Positions 44,574 to 53,024 of a stretch of DNA of 64,000 bases are shown here, piece after piece. The notes below the pieces were generated by a model. That model was not told the origin of the DNA. It made no database searches and worked only from the letters and a program-made list of their open reading frames with translations. Position numbers and translations under genes: made by a program. Every line of letters starts with the position of its first letter. Position 1 is the stretch's first letter. Source of the stretch: Actinobacillus genomosp. 1 (lineage in GTDB: Bacteria > Pseudomonadota > Gammaproteobacteria > Enterobacterales > Pasteurellaceae); assembly GCF_029774175.1 (NCBI RefSeq), contig NZ_CP103834.1, positions 2,287,001-2,351,000 of the forward strand, given 5' to 3'.

Positions 44574-45338
44574 GTGTTTTTAATTGAAAATGCGACTTTT
44601 GCTATTCCTAGCCGTACTTTACTCCATTCGATTTCTTTGCAATTCGAACAAGGTAAAGTGTACGGGTTAATCGGACACAATGGCTCGGGTAAATCTACAT
44701 TCATTAAATTATTGGCAAAACAAGAACAAGTATCGGCAGGTAAAATTCTATTTAATCAGAAAGAACTTAACCAATGGTCATCACGAGAATTTGCCAAACA
44801 AGTCGCTTATCTTCCGCAACATCTTCCGCAAGCTACCAATCTGACCGCCAGAGAGCTTATCGCCATGGGGCGTTATGCGTGGAATGGTTTATTCGGTTCC
44901 AATAAACAAAAAGATCATGAAGCTATCGAACGAGCTTTAGCCTTAACCCATACCGAGCAGTTTGCCGAGCAGTTGGTGGATACGCTTTCCGGCGGTGAGC
45001 GTTCTCGCATTTGGCTGGCGATGTTATTGGCGCAACAAAGTAAATTCTTATTGTTGGACGAACCGCTTGCCGCCTTAGATATTGCTCACCAAGTAGAAGT
45101 GATGGAATTGGTCAAAAAATTGGCGCACGAGCTGAATTTAGGTGTGATTATTGTGATTCACGATATTAATTTGGCGGCACGTTATTGTGATCAGTTGGTG
45201 GCGTTGCATAGCGGCAAATTATTAGCGCAGGGTGATGCGTTTGAGATTGTAAACAGCCCGAAATTAAAACAAATTTACGGTATTGATCTGAATGTGATCG
45301 AACACCCTGAAACCAAAAGACCGGTGAGTTTTTATTGA
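44574..45338 (+). CDS. fhuC: Ferric hydroxamate ABC transporter ATPase FhuC
   Basis: 254 residues. Walker A is GLIGHNGSGKSTFIKLL, the signature LSGGERSRIWLAMLLAQ, Walker B FLLLDEPLAALD, and the switch His is in IIVIHDINLAARYCD. It powers import of ferrichrome-type siderophores across the inner membrane. GTG start with GGAG five bases upstream. First gene of fhuCDBA; its stop overlaps the fhuD start by one base. Confidence 0.96.
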   Translation: MFLIENATFAIPSRTLLHSISLQFEQGKVYGLIGHNGSGKSTFIKLLAKQEQVSAGKILFNQKELNQWSSREFAKQVAYLPQHLPQATNLTARELIAMGRYAWNGLFGSNKQKDHEAIERALALTHTEQFAEQLVDTLSGGERSRIWLAMLLAQQSKFLLLDEPLAALDIAHQVEVMELVKKLAHELNLGVIIVIHDINLAARYCDQLVALHSGKLLAQGDAFEIVNSPKLKQIYGIDLNVIEHPETKRPVSFY

Positions 45339-46291
45339 TGAAACGACTTATTTTTTTACCACGGAACACACAGAAAAACACAGAAAATATTTATCGTATT
45401 TTCCGTGAGCTTCCGTGTTTCTCCGTGGTTAAAACATTAGCGGTCATTTTTGGGCTTTTTTTTGCAATGTCTTGCGGGGTGAAGGCAAAATCTTTTGCGA
45501 CCTTGGATTGGACGGTTGCCGAAACGTTAATCGCTTTAGGCGAGAAACCGGTGGCGGTCGGTGATGTAAAAAGTTATCAGCAGTGGGTCAGTGAACCGGC
45601 GTTACCGAATGACACTTTAGATCTCGGTGTGCGAATGCAGCCGAATCCGGAACAGATTCTTGCCTTAAAACAGGGTGATCACGATTTGCATTTTATTAAT
45701 AGCAGTTTTTATGCCCAAGCCACCGCTACGCTCGAGCCGTTTTCCACTGTGACATTAGTCGATTTTTATACGGAAGGCGATGCTTGGCAAAATATTGTGA
45801 ATGCCAGCCGTAAAGTCGCGTTTATTGCTGATAAACAAACGGAATTTGAGCAGCTCATGGCTAACTATTTGCAAAAAATGGGTGAAATTCGACCGCTTGT
45901 TCAGCCTTATTTGGAGCGACCGATTGCCTTGGTACAGTTTATTGATACACGCCATTTACGCATTTATGCCGCAAACAGCCCGTTTGGTGCAGTATTGTCA
46001 CAACTCGGTTTTCATAATGCGTGGAACGGTTCGCAAAATGCCTGGGGCTTTGAAACGATTGATGTCACTCAGTTAGCCAAACTTGCGCCGAATAGCCGTT
46101 TAGTGGTGGTAAAACCGTATCCGGCGAATATCGGTTCCGCTTTGCGCTACAACACCTTATGGCAACGTTTAGCCATGGCGAAAGATCCGTTAATTTTACC
46201 GGCGGTGTGGACATTCGGCGGCATTCCCTCCGCCCAACGCTTTGCCGAAATGTTTGCTAACGGATTATTGCACGGAGGCGAACAATGGTAA
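45338..46291 (+). CDS. fhuD: Periplasmic ferric hydroxamate-binding protein FhuD
   Basis: 317 residues. The mature part starts near AKSFATLDWTVAETLIALGEKPVAVGD, the type III siderophore-binding fold, and later has GFETIDVTQLAKLAPNSRLVVVKP. It passes ferrichrome to FhuB. The N-terminus is odd: between MKRLIFL and the hydrophobic signal core TLAVIFGLFFAMSC lie about 27 residues (PRNTQKNTENIYRIFRELPC and on) encoded by a palindromic repeat at 45354-45434. The real start could lie further in, but no better ATG with a ribosome site was seen. FhuB overlaps the 3' end by 7 bp. Confidence 0.93.
   Translation: MKRLIFLPRNTQKNTENIYRIFRELPCFSVVKTLAVIFGLFFAMSCGVKAKSFATLDWTVAETLIALGEKPVAVGDVKSYQQWVSEPALPNDTLDLGVRMQPNPEQILALKQGDHDLHFINSSFYAQATATLEPFSTVTLVDFYTEGDAWQNIVNASRKVAFIADKQTEFEQLMANYLQKMGEIRPLVQPYLERPIALVQFIDTRHLRIYAANSPFGAVLSQLGFHNAWNGSQNAWGFETIDVTQLAKLAPNSRLVVVKPYPANIGSALRYNTLWQRLAMAKDPLILPAVWTFGGIPSAQRFAEMFANGLLHGGEQW
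45354..45434. repeat. Palindromic repeat read in frame within fhuD
   Basis: Imperfect inverted arms: TACCACGGAACACACAGAAA and following bases against the complement of TTCCGTGTTTCTCCGTGGTT, with AAAATA/TATTTT at the apex. It resembles the widespread CCACGGA...TCCGTGG intergenic repeat type. It keeps the frame open and encodes extra residues before the FhuD signal core. Confidence 0.75.
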
Positions 46292-48237
46292 AAGCGAGCA
46301 AATTCTTATTCAGCGGATTAACCGTATTATTTTTCGGACTGCTGCTGACCGTATTAATGCTACAACTGCCAAATGGAAGCGGGCTAGTTTCGCTATTTTT
46401 GCCTAGCGACAATCTGGAATTATTGCTGATCCAAAGTTATAGCCTACCGCGTATTGTGATGGCATTACTTGCCGGCGGAATTTTAGGTTTAGCGAGCTTA
46501 TTATTACAGCAAGTGATGGCGAATCCGTTGGCATCGGATAATACGCTTGGCATTAGTAGCGGTGCGCAATTCACCTTATTTTTAACCGCGATTTTTTTAC
46601 CGGATTGGTTGGAATACGGCTCAAGTGCGGTCGCATTAATCGGTGCGGCACTCAGCCTGATTTTAGTGCTGAGTTTGGCGATGAGAAAAACAATGTCACC
46701 CTTATTGCTGATCCTTGCCGGCTTAGTGGTAAATCTGTATTTCGGTTCGTTTTCCGCATTAATGATGCTGTTTTATCCGGAAGAATCTCGAGGTTTGGCA
46801 CAATGGGGTGCCGGTTCTTTAGTGCAAGAAAGTTGGCGGGATTCCTTATTATTGATGGTTCAAACCATACCGGCTTTGTTATTTATCGCTTTATTTATTC
46901 GTCCGCTCACTATTTTGGCGTTAAATGATGCGAATGCACAGAGTTTAGGCGTACCGGTCGCAAAATTGCGGGTTATTGGCGTATTGATTGCGGCATTTTT
47001 AATTGCGGTCGTGGTGGCGAAAGTCGGTATGTTAGGTTTTATCGGCTTGGCTTCGGCAACTATTGTTCGCCAACTGCATATTCGCCGTTTTAGTCATCAG
47101 CTGTTTTCCGCTTTTGGGTTAGGTGCGTTATTGTTAGCGAATACGGATTTGCTGTTACAGTTATTTGCCTTTTTTAGCGGGATTCATTTACCGACCGGTG
47201 CGGTGGTCGCATTATTAGGTACGCCGTTGTTGCTTTGGCTGATGTTTAGTGCTTTACCGCATACCGGACGTTTACAGCAGACGGATTTGCAAAAAATTCG
47301 TCAATTTAGACCGCTTGTTCTTGCGTTGATACTGGGTGGTTTAGCATTGGCAATTTGCTTAGCGTTATTTGTCGGCAAGGGTATCAACGGCTGGCAATGG
47401 ACGCAACAAAGCGAGTTGATTGCATTGCGCCTCCCTCGTTTAATGGTGGCGATAGCGGTCGGGATTTTATTGTCGGTCGCCGGTGTGATTTTACAGCGTT
47501 TAACGTTAAACCCGATGGCAAGCCCCGAATTATTGGGGGTGTCTTCCGGCACGTCAATGGGCATTTTAGCCGCTTTGTTTCTGTTTGGTGTGCAACAAAC
47601 CGAATGGTTTTGGTTGGCAGGAATTCTCGGTGCTTGTGCTGCATTATTGGTATTAACTGCAATCAATCAGCGTAGTGGTATGTTGCCGGAAAAAGTGTTG
47701 CTGACCGGTATCAGCTTATCGGCATTATTTGATACGTTGCAACGTTTAGCGATTGCCAGCGGTGACCCTCGAGCCAATCAGTTGATTGCCTGGACATCAG
47801 GTTCGACCCAAAATGTAAGTCATGAAATGGCTATCGGTTTGCTAGCGGTCAGTTTTACGTTGCTTTTTGCAAGTTTGATTTTCAGTCGTTGGCTTGCTCT
47901 ACTGGCGTTACAAGCACCGATGGCACAATCGCTTGGCCTAAATCTAAAACAAGCTCGTTGGTGTTTAATTTTATTTAGTGCGTTATTAACTGCACTAGCG
48001 ACATTGGTTATCGGTCCGTTAAGTTTTATCGGTTTACTGGTGCCGCAAATGGTACGTTTTTTAGGGGTAAAAAAAGCTCCGCAACAGATTTTGATTTCAG
48101 CTTGTTTGGGCGGATTAATTATGTCACTTGCCGACTGGCTCGGCAGGCAGTTATTGTTTCCGTATGAAATTCCGGCGGGTTTAGTCGCCACATTAGTTGG
48201 TGGAACTTATTTCTTATTAATGCTAAGAAGAGTTTAG
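46285..48237 (+). CDS. fhuB: Ferric hydroxamate ABC transporter permease FhuB
   Basis: 650 residues made of two fused BtuC/FecCD-type halves (about 1-330 and 340-650), each with around ten membrane helices, as in all FhuB proteins. Repeated features are RIVMALLAGGILGLASLLLQQVMANPLASDNTLGISSGAQF in the first half and RLMVAIAVGILLSVAGVILQRLTLNPMASPELLGVSSGTSM in the second. It takes ferrichrome from FhuD using FhuC. Confidence 0.96.
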   Translation: MVKASKFLFSGLTVLFFGLLLTVLMLQLPNGSGLVSLFLPSDNLELLLIQSYSLPRIVMALLAGGILGLASLLLQQVMANPLASDNTLGISSGAQFTLFLTAIFLPDWLEYGSSAVALIGAALSLILVLSLAMRKTMSPLLLILAGLVVNLYFGSFSALMMLFYPEESRGLAQWGAGSLVQESWRDSLLLMVQTIPALLFIALFIRPLTILALNDANAQSLGVPVAKLRVIGVLIAAFLIAVVVAKVGMLGFIGLASATIVRQLHIRRFSHQLFSAFGLGALLLANTDLLLQLFAFFSGIHLPTGAVVALLGTPLLLWLMFSALPHTGRLQQTDLQKIRQFRPLVLALILGGLALAICLALFVGKGINGWQWTQQSELIALRLPRLMVAIAVGILLSVAGVILQRLTLNPMASPELLGVSSGTSMGILAALFLFGVQQTEWFWLAGILGACAALLVLTAINQRSGMLPEKVLLTGISLSALFDTLQRLAIASGDPRANQLIAWTSGSTQNVSHEMAIGLLAVSFTLLFASLIFSRWLALLALQAPMAQSLGLNLKQARWCLILFSALLTALATLVIGPLSFIGLLVPQMVRFLGVKKAPQQILISACLGGLIMSLADWLGRQLLFPYEIPAGLVATLVGGTYFLLMLRRV

Positions 48238-48283
48238 CCTTCACAATTTAAAAAATTCTTAACAACACTTTAGGGTGAATAAA

Positions 48284-50308
48284 ATGAAAAAAACGTTTTT
48301 CTATTCAACAGTCGCTTCGGCAGTTGCCTTAGCTATCTCACCGGTAATCGCGCAAGAAACCGCTGTATTGGATGAGGTGTCGGTGGTCGGCTCTGTTTCT
48401 AAAGCAGGTAAGGTGGAATATATGACACCTAAATCGGTTAATGTGATTAATGATGCACAAATTGCAGATGAAAATGCACAAAAAGTGGATCAGGCTTTAC
48501 GCTATGAAGCAGGTATTGTGACAGAGCCTTATGGTGGAGATAATGATACGGATTGGTTTAAGATTCGTGGTTTTGATGCTTCTATGACGTTAGACGGTAC
48601 CGCATTAGGGAAAAATGGTTTCTTTGTATGGTTACCAAATACTTACGGTTTAGAAAGTATTGAAGTAGTAAAAGGTGCAGATTCTTTTACTTATGGTGCT
48701 GTGGAAACAGGCGGTTTAGTGAATTTAGTCAGTAAACGACCAAGCAAGGAACCTAAAGGCGAAATAAAACTGACGGGCGGTAATAAAGATGAGCGTGGAG
48801 TAAGTTTTGATGTGAGCAACCAGTTCGCGGACAATCTACGTTATCGAGTAGTCGGAGATTATAATAAACGCCATGGACAGTTAAATGGAACATGGTTAGA
48901 AAGTTATTATTTTGCACCTAGCCTAACTTGGGATATTTCCAATACGGCAGCATTAACGTTATTAGCGAGTGTACAAAAAGATGTCGGAGTGCCGGTTAAT
49001 CCGTTTTTACCGGCTTACGGGTCATTAATTCCAACTCCAAACGGCACAATTTCGCATGGTGTGAATTTGGGAGAGCCTAGCCAAGATTATACGGATCGTA
49101 GCCAATATTCTTTAGGGTATGAGTATACGAATAAATTTTCAGAAGGTTGGCAATTTACTCAGAATTATCGTTTTAGCCGTCTGAATATTGATCAGTACAA
49201 TACTTTTGCATGGAGTTCCGATCAAGTCGCAAATGCTTCTCGTGGCTATGCTTATACAGTCGGTCATACCAATAATCATACATTTGATAATCGGATCAGT
49301 AAGAATTGGAACATAGGTGAATTTGATAACACAACAACAGTTGGCGTAGATTATCAACACTCAGAAACCAAAGGGATCAATGAGGGGTTCGGTCAGACGG
49401 TTAATTCCATCAATATGTTCAACCCTATTTATGGACAAACACCTTATAACCCAATAGGGAAATCTTATAATCTCAAAACTATTCAGCTAGGTTTATACGC
49501 ACAGAATCAATTACGTTATAAAAATTGGTTATGGAATGTGTCTGCTCGCCATGACGATGTACGTGCAAATTCAGAATCAAATGGCGCAATCACCGGTTAC
49601 AACGTAAGTCATAATAGTTATTCAACCGGTTTAATGTATCAATTTGATAATGGTTTAGCACCTTACGCAAATTATTCGGAATCATTCCGAGCAGTGTCGG
49701 GTAATGATGACTATGGACGTGCTTATAAACCATTTGAAGGCAAACAGTACGAAGTCGGTTTTAAATATTTACCAAGTTTTATCAATGGCACATTCTCTTT
49801 AGCATGGTTTGATCTTGAGGAGAAGAATACATTGATTGCAGATCCAAGCAATATTTCGGTTCAAGCGGGTAAACAAAAAAGCCATGGCGTAGAACTTCAA
49901 GCAAATTTAGGATTTACGGATAACTTATCCGGTCAATTCGCTTATACCTATACAAAAGCAAAAACGGATCTCTCCGTTTCGCAAAGTATCCGTTCGGCAC
50001 TGATTCCTCGACATGCTTATGCGGCAAAATTAAATTACCGTTTTGCTGATAATGTGCTAAATGGTTTAACTGTTGGTGCAGGTATACGCTATGTAGGCTC
50101 AACTACTGATGAACAATACTATAAAGGTTATAAAATAGGTCACTACACACTTGCAGATTTATCGGCTAAATATGAATTTGCGAAAAACTGGGTGGCACAA
50201 GTTAATGTGGATAATCTGTTTAATAAGAAATACTTAGCAAGTTGTAGTTTCTATTGTTATTACGGAGAAGGACGTAAAGTTACAGCGAACTTAACCTACA
50301 AATTCTAA
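48284..50308 (+). CDS. fhuA: TonB-dependent ferrichrome receptor FhuA
   Basis: 674 residues. Signal peptide of about 26 residues (SAVALAISPVIAQ), then a TonB-box-like DEVSVVGS, a plug domain (about 30-165, with ESIEVVKGADSFTYGAVETGGLVNLVSKRP) and a 22-strand barrel ending in aromatic F (GRKVTANLTYKF). It carries ferrichrome across the outer membrane, driven by TonB. A GTG three codons upstream is possible; ATG 48284 is placed well after TAGGG. In A. pleuropneumoniae fhuA is likewise the last gene of fhuCDBA. Confidence 0.96.
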   Translation: MKKTFFYSTVASAVALAISPVIAQETAVLDEVSVVGSVSKAGKVEYMTPKSVNVINDAQIADENAQKVDQALRYEAGIVTEPYGGDNDTDWFKIRGFDASMTLDGTALGKNGFFVWLPNTYGLESIEVVKGADSFTYGAVETGGLVNLVSKRPSKEPKGEIKLTGGNKDERGVSFDVSNQFADNLRYRVVGDYNKRHGQLNGTWLESYYFAPSLTWDISNTAALTLLASVQKDVGVPVNPFLPAYGSLIPTPNGTISHGVNLGEPSQDYTDRSQYSLGYEYTNKFSEGWQFTQNYRFSRLNIDQYNTFAWSSDQVANASRGYAYTVGHTNNHTFDNRISKNWNIGEFDNTTTVGVDYQHSETKGINEGFGQTVNSINMFNPIYGQTPYNPIGKSYNLKTIQLGLYAQNQLRYKNWLWNVSARHDDVRANSESNGAITGYNVSHNSYSTGLMYQFDNGLAPYANYSESFRAVSGNDDYGRAYKPFEGKQYEVGFKYLPSFINGTFSLAWFDLEEKNTLIADPSNISVQAGKQKSHGVELQANLGFTDNLSGQFAYTYTKAKTDLSVSQSIRSALIPRHAYAAKLNYRFADNVLNGLTVGAGIRYVGSTTDEQYYKGYKIGHYTLADLSAKYEFAKNWVAQVNVDNLFNKKYLASCSFYCYYGEGRKVTANLTYKF

Positions 50309-50323
50309 TTTACAAAACCTATC

Positions 50324-50352
50324 AAAAGAGCTGATAATTTCAGCTCTTTTTT
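50324..50352 (+). terminator. Terminator of fhuCDBA
   Basis: AAAAGAGCTGA and TCAGCTCTTTT form an 11-bp stem, ending in TTTTTT. Confidence 0.88.
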
Positions 50353-50374
50353 ATCATAATCATAAGGAAACAAT

Positions 50375-50692
50375 ATGCAATTTAAAGACTATTTAGCAAC
50401 CTTTTCAGCGGTTGATCATCTTGCCGGTTTAAATGTGCGTAACGCACAAGGGGAAGTGATTCATCATATTCCGGCAGTAGAAGGCAAATTGGGTTCACTT
50501 AAACTTTACAACGCCTTAGCGGAAAAATTCGATGGGAAATTAACCGCTTCAGCGGCACAACAAGGTATTGAATGGTTTGCCGAACATGTGGAAGACGCAA
50601 AACAAAATGCCGGTAAACACCCGAATATCGACTTATTATTCAAAGTCATTAGCGAAGATTTAGCATTAACGCTCGAGCCTGTCGCAAAGTGA
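50375..50692 (+). CDS. DUF2322 family protein
   Basis: 105 residues, acidic and soluble, with no signal or membrane helix. The sequence FKDYLATFSAVDHLAGLNVRNAQGEVIHHIPAVEGKLGSL fits the uncharacterised DUF2322 family. Function unknown. RBS AAGGAAAC precedes the ATG. It lies between terminators and appears to be its own unit. Confidence 0.8.
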   Translation: MQFKDYLATFSAVDHLAGLNVRNAQGEVIHHIPAVEGKLGSLKLYNALAEKFDGKLTASAAQQGIEWFAEHVEDAKQNAGKHPNIDLLFKVISEDLALTLEPVAK

Positions 50693-50717
50693 TCATCGTG
50701 AAGTAATTGATAAACGA

Positions 50718-50766
50718 CAAGCGGTCGGAATTTGCAGAAAATTTGCAGAATCCGACCGCTTGCTTT
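50718..50766. terminator. Terminator between the DUF2322 gene and purC (uptake signal pair)
   Basis: CAAGCGGTCGG and CCGACCGCTTG arms are separated by AATTTGCAGAAAATTTGCAGAAT-type sequence. It carries two uptake signals in opposite orientation. Confidence 0.75.
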
Positions 50767-50782
50767 TAGGGAAAAGCGAGAA

Positions 50783-51640
50783 TTATTTGGTTAATAAATC
50801 TAACGCTTCTTGGTATTTCGCCACGGTTTTTTCAATTACGTCCGCCGGTACTTTCGGTGCCGGAGCTTGTTTATTCCAGCCGCTGTTTTCCAACCAGTCA
50901 CGCACAAATTGTTTGTCGAATGACGGCGGATTTGTGCCTTCTTGATAAGTCTCTACCGACCAAAAACGGCTTGAGTCAGGGGTTAGCACTTCATCCATTA
51001 AAGTTAGTGTGCCGTTCTCATCTAAACCGAATTCAAATTTGGTATCGCAAATAATAATGCCTTTAGTGAGTGCATATTCTGCTGCTTCAGTATAAAGTGC
51101 AATCGCTGCATCACGCACTTTTGCCGCTAATTCCGCACCGATTTGGCGTTCGCATTCTTCGTATGAAATATTAATATCGTGATCACCCACTTCCGCTTTG
51201 CTTGACGGGGTGAAAATCGGTTGTGGTAATTTGCTGGCTTCTACCAAACCTTCCGGTAATTTTAAGCCGCAAATCGTGCCGGTTTGGTTATAGTCTTTTA
51301 AACCTGAGCCGGTTAAATAACCGCGCACAATCGATTCGATTTTTACCGGAGTTAAGCGTTTACAAACCACGGCACGGTGCTGAATAGCTTCCGCTTCTTC
51401 TTTCGGTAAAACATCAAAAACGGAATCGCCGGTGAAATGATTCGGCATAATGTGTGCTAATTTTTGGAACCAGAAATTAGAAATTTGGGTAAGGATTTCG
51501 CCTTTACGAGGAATCGGATCGTCTAAGATCACATCAAATGCGGATAAACGGTCGGTGGCGACCATCAACATACGTTTATCATCAATTTCATAAAGATCAC
51601 GTACTTTTCCCGAATAGATTTTTTTTAAGCTAATTTGCAT
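50783..51640 (-). CDS. purC: Phosphoribosylaminoimidazole-succinocarboxamide synthase
   Basis: 285 residues, the longer PurC type. It joins aspartate to CAIR in purine synthesis. Signatures: YSGKVRDLYEIDD at the N-terminus, VATDRLSAFDVILDDPIPRKG, PVKIESIVRGYLTGSG, and the later GDHDINISYEE and DTKFEFGLDENG. Single gene on the minus strand, divergent from the his operon. Confidence 0.96.
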   Translation of the reverse strand: MQISLKKIYSGKVRDLYEIDDKRMLMVATDRLSAFDVILDDPIPRKGEILTQISNFWFQKLAHIMPNHFTGDSVFDVLPKEEAEAIQHRAVVCKRLTPVKIESIVRGYLTGSGLKDYNQTGTICGLKLPEGLVEASKLPQPIFTPSSKAEVGDHDINISYEECERQIGAELAAKVRDAAIALYTEAAEYALTKGIIICDTKFEFGLDENGTLTLMDEVLTPDSSRFWSVETYQEGTNPPSFDKQFVRDWLENSGWNKQAPAPKVPADVIEKTVAKYQEALDLLTK

Positions 51641-51742
51641 GGTTAAAAATTCCTTTAGAATAAAAAATTAAGCAAATTATACTCTTTTACGCAAACGATT
51701 GCGAATTTATTCTAACGAGTAAAAAATTTTTAAAAAAACAGC

Positions 51743-51771
51743 TTGCAATCTATAAATTTTAGGCGTATGTT
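51743..51771 (+). promoter_or_regulatory. Promoter of the his operon
   Basis: TTGCAA (51743-51748) and TATGTT (51766-51771) are spaced by 17 bp, placing the transcript start about 30 bp before hisL. Confidence 0.75.
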
Positions 51772-51809
51772 AAAAAGCAATTCAACAAATTTATATTGAG
51801 AAAGCTATT

Positions 51810-51851
51810 ATGAACTTTATCCGTACTCATCATCACCATCATTCAACCTGA
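51810..51851 (+). CDS. hisL: his operon leader peptide
   Basis: A 13-residue frame reads MNFIRTHHHHHST, with five consecutive His codons (E. coli hisL has seven). Ribosome pausing at the His codons when charged tRNA-His is scarce would favour the anti-terminator fold. It is followed by a pause or anti-terminator hairpin and a terminator. Confidence 0.93.
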   Translation: MNFIRTHHHHHST

Positions 51852-51876
51852 TATCTTTCGGGCATTTGAGTGTGGT

Positions 51877-51897
51877 CGGAAGATAGAAAATCTTCCG
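51877..51897 (+). promoter_or_regulatory. Hairpin in the his attenuator (pause/anti-terminator part)
   Basis: CGGAAGA-tagaaaa-TCTTCCG pairs perfectly over 7 bp, with further A/T pairing inside. It lies between hisL and the attenuator terminator. Confidence 0.7.
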
Positions 51898-51938
51898 AGT
51901 ACGTATAAAGCAAAATCGCATATCGCAGCAAAATACAT

Positions 51939-51972
51939 AACCTCTCGGAAGGCAACTTTCGAGAGGTTTTTT
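51939..51972 (+). terminator. his operon attenuator terminator
   Basis: AACCTCTCG and CGAGAGGTT form the stem, followed by TTTTTT, 36 bp before hisG. Confidence 0.9.
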
Positions 51973-52008
51973 ATATCCGAAATTTAAACACAACATGGGA
52001 AAGACAAA

Positions 52009-52908
52009 ATGACAACCACAAACCGTTTACGTATCGCTCTGCAGAAGAAAGGGCGTTTAAGCAAAGATTGCAACGAATTACTCAAGCAATGCGGCGTGAA
52101 AATTAACTGGAACGAACAACGTTTAATCGCTTATGCGGAAAATATGCCGATTGAAATTTTACGGGTGCGTGATGACGATATCCCGGGCTTGGTTTTTGAA
52201 GGCGTGGTGGATCTCGGCATTATCGGTGAAAATGTACTGGAAGAAGAGGAACTCGGTCGTCTTGCTCGAGGCGAAAAAATCGAATATAAAAAATTACGTA
52301 CCTTGGATTTCGGCGGCTGCCGCTTGTCGTTAGCGATTGATCGTGACCGCACTTATAACGGCGTGCAAGACTTTGTTAATTCACGCATTGCCACCAGCTA
52401 TCCGAACTTACTCAAACGCTATATGAACGAAAAGGGCGTAGTGTTTAAAAGCACCTTACTTAACGGCTCTGTCGAAGTCGCCCCTTCCGCTGGTTTAGCC
52501 GATGCGATTTGCGACTTGGTTTCATCCGGTGCAACGCTTGAAGCGAACGGCTTAAAAGAAGTGGAAGTGATTTATCAATCCAAAGCCTGCTTGATTCAAC
52601 GTGCCGAACCGCTTTCAGCCGAAAAACAAGCGTTAGTCGATCGGCTACTTACCCGTATTCAAGGCGTACAACAAGCGGCGGAAAGTAAATACATTATGCT
52701 GCACGCACCAAAAGATAAACTCAAAGAAATCACCGCACTTTTACCGGGTGTGGAAAATCCAACCATTCTCCCGCTCGCCAATGACTCCGCCCGTGTTGCC
52801 ATGCACGTGGTTAGCCAAGAAAACTTGTTTTGGGAAACGATGGAACAACTCAAAGCAATGGGCGCAAGCTCGGTGCTAGTACTACCGATTGAGAAGATGT
52901 TGGCGTAG
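52009..52908 (+). CDS. hisG: ATP phosphoribosyltransferase (long form)
   Basis: 299 residues with the C-terminal regulatory (ACT-like) domain, so it does not need HisZ. It commits PRPP and ATP to histidine synthesis and is feedback-inhibited by histidine. Motifs: RIALQKKGRLSKDC at the N-terminus and the PRPP loop region LNGSVEVAPSAGLADAICDLVSSG. First structural gene of the operon after the attenuator. Confidence 0.97.
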   Translation: MTTTNRLRIALQKKGRLSKDCNELLKQCGVKINWNEQRLIAYAENMPIEILRVRDDDIPGLVFEGVVDLGIIGENVLEEEELGRLARGEKIEYKKLRTLDFGGCRLSLAIDRDRTYNGVQDFVNSRIATSYPNLLKRYMNEKGVVFKSTLLNGSVEVAPSAGLADAICDLVSSGATLEANGLKEVEVIYQSKACLIQRAEPLSAEKQALVDRLLTRIQGVQQAAESKYIMLHAPKDKLKEITALLPGVENPTILPLANDSARVAMHVVSQENLFWETMEQLKAMGASSVLVLPIEKMLA

Positions 52909-53002
52909 AAATCTCCCCCTAACCCCCTCTTTATCAAAGAGGGGGAATAAACGGAGAAAGAAAAGTCTCCCCTCTTTCGTAAAGAGGGGATAGAGGAGAT
53001 TT
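52909..53002. repeat. Double-hairpin repeat in the hisG-hisD gap
   Basis: Two related hairpins, CCCCCTCTTT-atc-AAAGAGGGGG (52923-52945) and CCCCTCTTT-cgt-AAAGAGGGG (52969-52989), are enclosed by outer arms AAATCTCC (52909-52916) and GGAGATTT (52995-53002). The two hairpins could also pair with each other. It belongs to a different family from the other his-operon repeats and resembles the CCCCCTCTTT/AAAGAGGGGG-type palindromes scattered in many bacteria. Confidence 0.8.
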
Positions 53003-53024
53003 AAAAATGAAAATGGAGAACAAA

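Noticed and set aside
47301..47675. Overlapping frames of 92-121 codons in fhuB
   Set aside because: They lie fully inside fhuB, have no family resemblance and no ribosome sites.
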